In this document: positions 13,101 to 25,100 of the stretch, piece by piece
Numbering within the stretch: the stretch's first letter is position 1
Layout of the letters: each line of letters opens with the position of its first letter
NCBI RefSeq assembly: GCF_036711975.1
Contig: NC_091971.1
Coordinates: forward strand, 2,797,501-2,861,500
Length of the DNA stretch: 64,000 nt
Direction: 5' to 3'
From: Onthophagus taurus
Lineage: Eukaryota; Arthropoda; Insecta; Coleoptera; Scarabaeidae
The notes under the pieces: generated by a model
What the model was told of the DNA's origin: nothing
The model's input: only the letters and a program-made list of their open reading frames with translations
Databases searched by the model: none
Translations under genes and position numbers: made by a program

Positions 13101-16100
13101 CACGTAAACAACCCAGTCGCCAACCACATTAATTCCCAACCTCTCTCCTCACTCATTCGATTTCGATTATCAGTTAATTGTTTCATTATTTGACAATAAA
13201 TTTCGTCGCGTAAAATCTCGTGTTTTAACGGCCCATCAAAAATATGATCGGTATATTCGTTACCTAATCGCGGTCTTTTCGATGGTAAGTCTCCCATGTA
13301 TTTTAAGATAGCGCTGAATGAAAAAACGGCTTCGTCGGCCAGTTCTTCTTTGGTGAGAAGTTTTTTTAATAAGGGTTGTTTAATTGGGTCTCGAGAATGT
13401 CGCCATAAATCGTCTATACCCCTTCTAGCGGTCGTTAACGTTAGGGTTTTGGACATTGTGCGTTTACTGGGAGGTCTGAAGTGATCTATTGCGTAATCTG
13501 AGAGGGTGTGTGGTCTATCTCTTGATTCCGTTCCATTTACCATGTATTGTTGACTTACACGACGACCATGTTCTGCACCTAAAATGAATTTTTTTTTAAT
13601 AACTTATAATTTACGAACTTAAATGAAATTGAAGTCATTAATCAAATACTTTTATTATTATGATGAAAACTGCGCAATAATTACAAAATACGTCTTTAAT
13701 TTCTCTCATATAAATCTTAGATATTGAGCAAAAAGAGGGTTGATGAATTAATCAATAAAAAGGATATCTTAATTCTGCCCTCATAAAGAAGAACGCGGTA
13801 TGTCACAAAAACATGAAACTGAGAAAACACGTTTTTTGTGTTCTCTCTCAGCCTTTAGATATGTGTCATAAAAGTTTACTTTTTTGGGTGAATACCTTGG
13901 TTTTGTGACTATAGTTTATTCCCTAAATAGCTTAAATTTAAAAAAATACTGTATTTTTCTCAAGATTCCACATACCGCAAATATTTTGTTAAATTATTGT
14001 AACATTCTAAGGATAAACGCGGTAAGTGTTGATTTTCTGCCTTACCGCGTTTATCCGTAGCGTGGTACGTGCATGAAATTCATTTTTTTAAAGACACGTT
14101 AAATATATCAACAACAATTTTATTAAAATAAGAAATAAAAAATGGATTTAAAAATGCTTTTAACAATAGGTAATACCGTATTTTCTCGAATCTAATCCGC
14201 ACCCTTTTTACAAATTTTGTATGCTCTAAAATCAAATGCGGATTACAATCGGATGTGGATTACATTGGAAAACCAACTTTTTTTACCAACATTGCATTTT
14301 TAAAATCGAGGTGCGGATTAGATTCGAGTGCGGATAAGATTCGAGAAAATACGGTATATATTTATTATCCTTCGCATTCGGGCAAATTTTTCCAAAATAT
14401 TTGCCTGCTTTCTGGAATGATACCGTTTAACACCCTTAATAGTTCATCTTTCTTATTTAGGAAAGCCTCGTGGTCCAGAAAGGTAGGTTAATGGAAGAAC
14501 TAAGCCACATTTTTTCATTGCCTTCTTGCACAAAAAATCCAAGGTTTTGAGTTCTGCGTTTGGATCACACGAGTTTTTGTATTTTAGAACAAATGATCCG
14601 CGGCTTGCTTGTAGCTATTTTATATTTGTCAGAAGCGATCGGTTGCTGTCCTGTTTGCCTTTTTGCTGGGATTTAAAATCTTTCCATAAATAAAAATCAG
14701 TAAAATTCATAACTTTAATTTCTGGCTTGTTTTTAATTCTACACTCACGAACCGCTTTAGAAAAATCATCAAAGTCGTATATTTTCCCATGTCTTTTTAA
14801 GGATAGTTCTATCTGGTGAAGAAAGCTATCAGCGGCCATAAAACTGTGGCCGGGCTCAAAGTAGTTTACCAGAATTTCACTGGCTGATATATCTGAAGAA
14901 TTAACCATTCTAACCAAAAATGTCAAAAAGCACCAGTTCTTGATAAAATCAGATTAATTTGCATTGGCACAGCTAAAACTCAATGTCATCTTGTCAGAAT
15001 TATTAAAACAATTATTGTAATGCGCATGTCATAGTGTGTGTTGTTGCTACAGAAAATTTAGGCGTTACTAAGAGCGCGGTATTTTTTGCGTACTAAGGAT
15101 GTCCGCGGTATCTTTAGGCGCGAATGGGCTTCATACCGCGTTTATTCTTAGCATTGCAAATATACTGCGTTTATCCTTATAAATCATGGGAGATTTGGTA
15201 CATACGGCAAAAATCGAATATGATTTTACAAGGTAATATTAAAGATACGACAAATTTAGTTATTACACGATTAAATAGATGTACGATAAACCATATTATG
15301 CCCTTAACTCAAATTTGAACAATTTTGAACATACCGCGTTTATTCTTATGAGGGCAGAATTGTTATAGGAGATATGAATGCAAAGGTGAGGGAGAACAAC
15401 GAAGGGGTAGAACATGTTATGGTAACCCATGGAATTAGAGAATTGAATGAAAATAGAGATATGTTCGTGAATTTCTGCGCAGCAATAAGAACTGCCCCAA
15501 GGTTACATGGGTATCGAATGACCATACTACAAAGAACCAGATAAACCATATAGCACTGCGCAGAAAGCTTAGAGGTTCTTTGATGGATAATTATACCATG
15601 AAGGAATGTTATGTAAGGTCAGTTTTGTTTTGAAACGTCAATCATCCCAGGAAAGAATGTTGTGAAGCGTCAATTACAGCGTGAAGGAATGTTAGGATAG
15701 GTCAGTTTTGTTTTGAATCTCTAATTATAGCGTGAAGGAATGTCGATTTTCTTTTGAACCCCAATTATAGCGTGAAGGAATGTTAGGATAGGTCAGTTTT
15801 GTTTTGAATCCCTAATTATAGCGTGAAGGAATGTCGCTTTTCTTTTGAACCCTAATTATAGCGTGAAGAACTCCCAATTATAGCGTGAAGGAATGTTAGG
15901 ATAGGTCAGTTTTGTTTTTAAACCCTAATTATAGCGTGAAGGAATGTCGGTTTTCTTTTGAACCCTAATTATAGCGTGAAGGAATGTCGCTTTTCTTTTG
16001 AACCCTAATTATAGCGTGAAGAACTCCCAATTATAGCGTGAAGGAATGTTAGGATAGGTCAGTTTTGTTTTTAAACCCTAATTATAGCGTGAAGGAATGT

Positions 16101-19100
16101 CGGTTTTCTTTTGAACCCTAATTATAGCGTGAAGGAATGTCGCTTTTCTTTTGAACCCTAATTATAGCGTGAAGAACTCCCAATTATAGCGTGAAGGAAT
16201 GTTAGGATAGGTCAGTTTTGTTTTTAAACCCTAATTATAGCGTGAAGGAATGTCGGTTTTCTTTTGAACCCTAATTATAGCGTGAAGGAATGTCGCTTTT
16301 CTTTTGAACCCTAATTATAGCGTGAAGAACTCCCAATTATAGCGTGAAGGAATGTTAGGATAGGTCAGTTTTGTTTTCAAACACTAATTATAGCGTGAAG
16401 GAATATCGGTTTTCTTTTGAGCCCTAATTATAGCGTGAAGGAATGTCGGTTTTCTTTTGAACCCTAATTATAGAGCGTGAAGGAATGTCGGTTTTCTTTT
16501 CAACCCCAATTATAGCATGAAGAAACTCCAATTATAGCGTGAAGGAATGTTACGATAGGTCAGTTTTGTTTTTAAACCCTAATTATAGCGTGAAGGAATG
16601 TCGGTTTTCTTTTGAACCCTAATTATAGCGTGAAGGAATGTCGCTTTTCTTTTGAACCCTAATTATAGCGTGAAGAACTCCCAATTATAGCGTGAAGGAA
16701 TGTTAGGATAGGTCAGTTTTGTTTTTAAACCCTAATTATAGCGTGAAGAACTCCCAATTATAGCGTGAAGGAATGTTAGGATAGGTCAGTTTTGTTTTTA
16801 AACCCTAATTATAGCGTGAAGGAATGTCGGTTTTCTTTTGAACCCTAATTATAGCGTGAAGGAATGTCGCTTTTCTTTTGAACCCTAATTATAGCGTGAA
16901 GAACTCCCAATTATAGCGTGAAGGAATGTTAGGATAGGTCAGTTTTGTTTTCAAACACTAATTATAGCGTGAAGGAATATCGGTTTTCTTTTGAGCCCTA
17001 ATTATAGCGTGAAGGAATGTCGGTTTTCTTTTGAACCCTAATTATAGAGCGTGAAGGAATGTCGGTTTTCTTTTCAACCCCAATTATAGCATGAAGAAAC
17101 TCCAATTATAGCGTGAAGGAATGTTACGATAGGTCAGTTTTGTTTTTAAACCCTAATTATAGCGTGAAGGAATGTCGGTTTTCTTTTGAACCCCAATTAT
17201 AGCGTGAAGAAACTCCAATTATAGCGTGAAGGAATGTTGGGATAGGTCAGTTTTGTTTTTAAACCCTAATTAAAGCGTGAAGGAATGTCGGTTTTCTTTT
17301 GAACCCTAATTATAGCGTGAAGTACTCCCAATTACACAGTGAAGGAATGTTAGGATAAGTCAGTTTTAAATTTCTCCGAGGTTGGGTTGGGTTGGGTTGG
17401 GTTGATTAAAGACTATCTAGGAGAAAGATATGTGATTTGTAATAATGCCAGTTTCCCGATGACTAGAGGTGTCCCTCAGGGTTCTGTTTTGGGTCCATTA
17501 CTTTGGAATATTTTTTTTTATCAAATTTTAGATGATATGCAAATTAAAGATGTTAAGTTAGTAGCTTATGCAGACGATTTGGCAATTATAATTTCTGGTT
17601 GGAGTAAGGAGTATATTACCGATATAGCACATCGTGTTATTAAAGTAATTATTGATAAATTAGAGTTTATGGGTTTAAAGCTGGCACCGGAGAAAACTGA
17701 ATGCGTATTGATGAAAAGTAGGAAAAGTAGAGGAGAAATTGAGATTAATGTGGCAGGACACATTGTAAATTCTAGAAATTCACTCAAATACCCAGGTAAT
17801 GATTGGTAGAGACTTGAGATGGGGTCCTCATGTTGAATATGTATTCAATAAGGCGCAGAAAACTATAAATGCATTGCACAGGATGATGGGTTCGACATAT
17901 GGACCAAGTACGGAGAAAAGGAAATTGATAGGCTCGGTAGTTTTTTCGCAGATGCTATATGCCTGCAAAGCTTGGAGTGGGGTGTTTGAGATTAAAAAAC
18001 ACAAAGAAAAGATGACGAGATTACAGAGACAGATTTTGATAAGAATTGTCAGTTCTTACAGAACTGTCTCTACGGAAGCGTTATTGGTCATTGCAAACTC
18101 ATTCCCAATTGAGTTGATGGCAAGAAGGTGAATGTTTAGATGGAAAACAAAAGAGGATCGTGACATTCTGGAGGAGGAAATAATGCAGGAATGGAACAAT
18201 CGATGGACCACGAACACTGGTAAAGCACATTGGACGAAAAGAATAATTCCAAATGTTCAAACATGGGTTACTCGGAAATGGGGAGAAATAAATTATTCTA
18301 TGTGCCAATTCTTGAGTGGTCATGGTTGCTTTAAAGCCTACTTACACAAACATAAGAGAAGAGAGGAAGAAATGTGTGATTATTGTGAAGATAAAATAGA
18401 TGATGTGGAGCATACATTTTTTGCTTGTAAAAGATGGAATGAAATACGTGAGGAAATGTGGAAAAAATTGAAAGTTAAGCTAACGCCGGAAAACTGTACG
18501 AAAGTTATGCTAGAAAGTGTAGAAAAATGGAAGATTGTGGAAGAGTTTGTAAGGGAGGTGGTTGTAACAAAGGAAAGGGAGGAGAAGGTTCAATGGCAGA
18601 GAGAATGAATTTACAATACTCCGAAGAAAGCTCGTGAGAGTGTTCCCGGAGAAGACGAGGAAAGGGGTTTTTAGTGGGTCGGGGCTTTTGTGCCTTAACC
18701 CCACACTATCTGACCGCTCAAGATCCCAGGTCAGATGTCTGTTCGCAGATTTTCCCCAACCTCGTAAAAAAAAAAAAAGGGTTGGGTTGCGTTGGGTTGG
18801 GTGCCATCCAAGGAAATAAAGCAGTCGGTGATGCTGGCATTAGCATAAAGGTACCAACTCGTTGTAAAATTAAAAATTACAGGTGTTTATTAATCAATGC
18901 ATTCCACTTCGTTAGGATCGTATTGCACGACTGCTCAAGCCGAATTAATTGCTATAAATATAGCAGCCGATGCGATTATCGACTCCAAAAAAGTCGGCAG
19001 AAACGTTGTAATCTGTACTGATAGCAGACAGGCTATGCTGGCGGTTGGCAGGCATCATACTGCATCATCGTTGGTGAAGTGCTGTGGGCAATCACTCGAA

Positions 19101-22100
19101 GAGGCAAACGTATACAACAACGTCACGATAAAATGGCGAAAAGGACACATCGGAATTAAAGGACATGATCATGCGGACAGGTTGGCGAAACGGGCGGCTA
19201 ACAAGTCACCGATCTCCGCTGAACCGTTTGTACCACTAGCTGTTAATACAGCATCAAAACTGATAAACTCCATCTCCCACCGAGCTTTTTGCGATAGATG
19301 GGATGGGACAGCAGTACGTGCCTTTGCTAAGAAAACTCTGCTCTACCCTGACCGGAAGACATCTACTCAGTTTCTGGGAAAATCGAAAAGTGACTTGAGG
19401 CTTCTCACCCACTTCCTGACCGAACACTGCAGGTTACGTAAGCACATGTTTTACATGAAGCTGGCGAATACACCCCTCTGTAGAGGGTGTGAAATGGAAG
19501 ACGAGACGGTAAGTCATATTGTTTGTGACTGTCCAAACCTCTATTTTCGGAGTACCATGGCTCCAAATTTCGGATATAAGGAACATACCTTTCTGTGCTA
19601 TATTAACGTTCATGAAAAGATTGGGCTGGTTTTCTGACCCTTGAATGAACAGTAAACTGTGGGGACGTACAAAGGGTCCGCTGGGGCCTAAGTGCTGTGA
19701 GTAACTCACCCCCACGTGAAACTACATACATAATCAATGCCTGCGACTTATTAGAAACGTGAGAAGGCCGGATATAATATCCAATCTTGTGGGACTTGTG
19801 GGAATCAACGACCCATTAGAGACTAAATCAAGGTGAGGAAATGACGTTGGATTGACCACACGATAAGTAATCCCAGAGAAAAATAAAACGCCTTGCTGCC
19901 AATCGGATCAGATGGAGAGCTTTTACTGTTATCCTATGGTCCACATGGAGTGACAGAAAATAAGTCAAGTAAGTGATGCCATAATAGAAAAAGATTCATA
20001 AAACTCACAATCTATTGCTGTGATAACAAAATAAATATGAGATTTTTGAAAGACTGCTATGAAGGACTGAAAGAGAAAGCAGATGTGTAAGGTTACATGT
20101 AAATATAGATAAAACCAATGTAATGGACCTTAAGACAGTACACAGGTTAAGATATAACTGGACGTTTGGGGACGATGACCTTGAAGTAATGCCAACGACA
20201 TCGCATGGTTAATGCAGTTCTAAGGTAATCGCTTATTCAACAAAATACCAAGATTACCACTACGGAGGTGAAGCATCCACGCTTCATGCTTAGTTTTCTG
20301 TTAGCAATATCTAATCTTCTAGAAGTAGTAAGTATTCATATTTTTCTGCCAGCTAAGTTTTCAGCTTCTAGTTTTCTGAACACAATAAATAGTTATTTCA
20401 CCTAGTTTTGTGTAAGCAATAAATCAACAGGATATCCAAGAATTGACTTCTGCCAACCGTATCTAGACTTCCGAGATACAAAGATTTTAGTGGGCTAGAC
20501 ACATGGAACGAATGGAAACTAACCAAGGGGAAGAACTCGAACGTTAATATAAAGAAAGATCTTTTGTAGTAAGGAATTGGCAAGGAATAAGAGTTTTTGC
20601 AGAATTTTCGATTAAAATAAGTGTTATAAAAATGATTCCCAATAAAATTAATTATTATAACTAATAAAATTGTTTACCGCATTTTTATTGTATAACTTAC
20701 TGCTAATAATTCTTTCAATAGTAATTTCAAAACTTCTTACACGATTTACATTGCTTAACATGATCGTAAAAACTAAACAAATAACCAAGTTTCAATAGAG
20801 CTTAAAACTTTTTACGCTTTCCATTGATTCGATTATATCATCACAACGTAATGCATTTATTTACACATTACCGCTATTTATTCCACAAATATAAAATCAT
20901 TCAATCGTTTTCATTCAATTTAAATAAGGAAATAATTTATATTCATAATGAATAGCGTGATTAACGATTTACAAGCATATCGATGGTAAAAATGGTCACG
21001 TTTTACTACACGTCAGTAAACGCACGTGAATGAACCGATATATTAAATTAAAATTACGATAAAGTCCGGAGAGTAATAGAAGGAGAATTTAAAATTTTTA
21101 TTTAAATAAATTAAAACGTGTACGTTGTTGGTTTAAGCATGTGCAACGTTGAGTGTATAAATAAACATTAGCAGGGTCGCACCTGTTTCGCAGAGACACA
21201 TATTTTATCGTAAAACTATGTCAATGATATGGATTGTATTAAATTATTAAACTTTCTTAAAAGTAAAGATGTTTAGTGAATTTGAAAAAGTGACGATTTC
21301 ATTTTGTGATTTCTAAAACTTTATTAATAGTAATTGTTATAAAATTTTCTAATTAATAATATTAAATAAAATCTTACCTCGAAAATAATATCGATATAAA
21401 CTCATTTTCTTTTTCTACTTTAAGATAAACTTTTAAAAAACACTTCTTTAATTAGGATTTAACTTAACTTTTTAAGATTTTTTTACGGCGACTATCTATA
21501 ACAACACTTTGGAAACTGCATAAGCTCTACGCACAGCGTTGCAATTAATATCGCACCGTGAGATACCGTTTGTAAACGCGAGAACCCGGCGCAATAATAA
21601 TCGCCCGTCGTGATCTTTGAGCGCTATCGCGAAACTCCTGACATTTACTTCTCCTCTCTTTTACAATATATCCAATATCGTATCAAATGGAGGTTTCTTT
21701 CTAAGGTTCCGTTCAAGGATAACTTTGAAAGTGAACAATTCCGAGACAATAACGGAAGATTAGGTATTTGCCCCCAGTAAACCCCGGCGAATTTCTTTTT
21801 TTGAAAAGTAACCTTTTTTTAAAATCATCAATTATTATTCAGAAAGCATTACGTTCTACATATGGTTAAAAAAAGTTAACAGTAAACAAAACGTGATCGG
21901 TACGAAGTAGATTAAAATTGTATTCCTAATAAAAAGGTTGCTTTCACTTTAGATGGAACGTATTAAACGTTTAAGAAATAAATATTTTGTTATATGTTTT
22001 AAGACTTGAGATAATTACATTTTGAAGCAAAGCAATAAGGCTTATTGCTTACTTTCTAATGTTAGCAATTCGATTCTTTAATGGTTTCTTACGCAAGATT

Positions 22101-25100
22101 CGCGATTACGTAAATGGAAGAAGGCCTTTGATTTGTCTTATTTGGTAAAAATCATGATGACCTCAATCTTATGGTTTCGTTGTTATAAACTTAATTTAAA
22201 AAGAACTTACCTTCTGTGTTAAATAACATCAAAATATCACCCGGGGGTTTTGTCATCGACGGTAATACATAAACGGTTTCGGCTGGGAAATCACCCTTTT
22301 CTTGACTCCTTTCGCACCTTCCCACACACCATCCAGAATTTAAAACAGTCTCCCCTGTGCTGTCCTCCTCCAAAACAATCAAATCCCCCTTTTGGAATGT
22401 TAAAAAGCTTGATCCCTCCCCCGGACTTTTGTAATCTTGAAGAGCGATAACAAACTTTGACCTCTTCTTTAATCCCTCTAAAAAATATACAACCAAATCC
22501 CTAATATCCTCAGCATTCGGACTTTGAAACGTAAATTCTTCCCCGCGAACTGTATTCAAGCTAAAAGTTTGTGTAAATACTTTATTGGTTTTTTGTGAAG
22601 AAACCGTTGTAATTTCCGGGAAAGATAATTCAAGTAAAACTTGTTCTTGATCATCAACGACGTAAACTCCAGTCCAATTCACGGCGATTATCACGTCGTT
22701 TTTGGGTAAATTTGGACCTGAATTTCTATACGCTTCGTAAAATCGTGAGAATAAAAGGGGCCATTTAAATTTGGCGTACGAAACAACATCCTCTTTTACG
22801 CGTAATATTTGAACTTTTTCTTTGAGGTAATAACTTTTTTTATAAGCTTGGACCACTAAAGCACCCCATCGATCAATCGCTTTATCAACCCCTGTTAAAC
22901 AATAATCAGGGATATAATTAGGTAGTAAAGTTAATAATCTCTCAACATTCATATCTGTGTTGTATTCAATATAATATTGTTGGGCTGCAATCATCGCTAA
23001 ATCTTCTTCTTTATCACAACGGTATTCCCCAAATTTAACACCGCGCACAACTTGTTGATAAATTAAATTAGTTGCAACTTGATCTTCAGTTGGGTCGTGC
23101 CATGGTGCGAAAATTTCTTTACGGAAAAATAATCTCCAGGGGGCGTTTCTTTCTTGAGCACCTTGTTCTTTTGCGTATTGTTCGCATTGTGAAATTGCAT
23201 CCATTACATGATCGCCAGCACTTCCAAGTGATGATACCTTATCAAATAAAGCGATGTAAAGTGAGAATCCGAATTGATCTTTTAATCCTATTTTATCTGA
23301 TAATTGATTACATAATTCTCTTGCGGTTGTTGCTGAATCAGCTAATAAAGTTTTTGTGTGCCCATCCATAAATGTTATTGGTAACATAATAGGTTTTTTT
23401 GATTTTGTTGCTTGCAATTCCAACCAACTCGGTGGTTGATTTCTAGTTCCGTTATTAAACGTACGTTTTAATCGATCTTCGCAATAAGGCGCATAACCAG
23501 GTGGTCCCTCTCTAATAAAAGCTCTTAAATAATTCACAAATTTTTCAGAAGGTGCAAAACATCCAACGCAAAGCGATAATAAAATCCAACCTCGAGCGTG
23601 TGATGATTTCGATGGATTATTTGTTAATTGTTTACAAATTTGGCAATAAATTTCATCTCTTAATTCAGCTCGCAAAATACCGTGACCGATTATAAAGTGT
23701 AATTTTTCTAAATTCGACGTTGGTCTTGATTCCAACCAGCTTTGATAACTGTCAGCTGTGTATTCTTCATCTTGAAGTTTTCTTCTTACATCTTCACCCA
23801 GTTTGTTTTTACGTTTCAAGGTTAACGAGACTAATTTATTACGAATTGAGCGTGGTTTTTGCTTCATAAATGAATCGGGATCTAAACCCATTAATTGGGC
23901 TTCTTGAAATTCTTTACTTCTTATGAAATTTCTTCCTAAAGTTGCCGTTACTTTTGACATAACTGAGGTGTTATCGCGTTCCATTGTACTATAACGTGGT
24001 TCTGGTAAATCTCCAGTGAATCGTAAGATTGTTATCCATAAAGCTTGCGCTGCCTAAGAAATAATAAAAATTATAAATATAATCTTTAAATATTATTTTT
24101 AGTATTACCAATTGATCCCCTTGAGTATGTAACGGTAATAATGGATGTTTTAAAGGTTTCCTGGAATATTGATGGCCGATATTTCCTTGGAAATAAGTAG
24201 CGGCGAATTTTTGGAATTTAAATTCGGATAGATCCTCTTCATCTTCGGATTGTGTTTGCATTGGGCTGATGATTTCATTTTCAGATGGTTGTGAGGGAAG
24301 GTCGTTAAAAACTGATGTTTCTCTTCCTGAAATTTTAAAACGGAATTCTATAGGTTCATTGATAGGTTTCATTAGAAACGCGTGAAGATAAACTAAACTT
24401 TGGATCGATCGAGATTTACTTTGAATTTAGATCGATATGTAAAGAGAGAGTTACATGTTTATTATTTCTTTTGAAGAAAGTATTTCATAAAACCCTGGTA
24501 GTACTATCTGTGTCAACTGAAATTGGGGCGCTGAAACAACTTTAATATGCAAGAAAAAAGATTACATTACACCAACAGAAAATTAATTAAACAGAAATTA
24601 TAAAAGCAGTGATTTTTCAGTAAGTGAAATAATGAAATAAAAATCTATCATTAAATACAATTAAACACAAAGCTAGAACAAATAGATATGTCTAGGCACT
24701 CCTACCTGGTGTAGGAGCTTCACTTGAACTATCAGGTAGAAAATCAAACATCGCCTCAACCAATTTCGAATCATCAACAGGTTCATCAGCTTTTCTTGCA
24801 GCATCATTTATCAAATTTTTCTTCATTTCAACGCGTCTTCTGTCCTCCATTTCCAACTCCATTTCTTTACGTTCCAACTCAAACATTCGTTCTCTAAAAA
24901 ATATATTTTGTAATTCGCGACGGTAATAAAAGCTATTATATTACTCAAACGGGTGCTGTAATGAGACTCCTTACAGCATCCGATGCTGTAATGAGATTTT
25001 GGTAACATTTTATGGACCAGTTCAAGTTGGTGGTTATTAATTTATCTAGTTTTTTATCTAATTTGAATGAATGAGTGCTTTAAGTCTTATGAAACGTGTT

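Larger units (their letters stand above)
13579..22210 (-). other. 8.6 kb intron of myosin VIIa, filled with mobile and tandem DNA
   Basis: Intron between exon 7 (SH3) and exon 8 (MyTH4-2). From low to high coordinate it holds an RTE-type endonuclease fragment split by a TIR element, a 42/47 bp minisatellite, a TTGGG-bounded R1/SART-like fragment, an RNase H retroelement fragment and a retroelement tail. About 20640-22210 shows no gene or repeat I can identify. Confidence 0.9.

Noticed and set aside
12868-13107. Open frame on the + strand within myosin VIIa exon 8
   Set aside because: Antisense shadow of the strongly conserved MyTH4-FERM coding sequence.
24327-24372. Upstream extension of myosin VIIa exon 6 starting at an ATG ([10 protein letters not shown])
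   Set aside because: The AATTTCAG acceptor and split glycine codon give the conserved protein; the extension is intron read-through.
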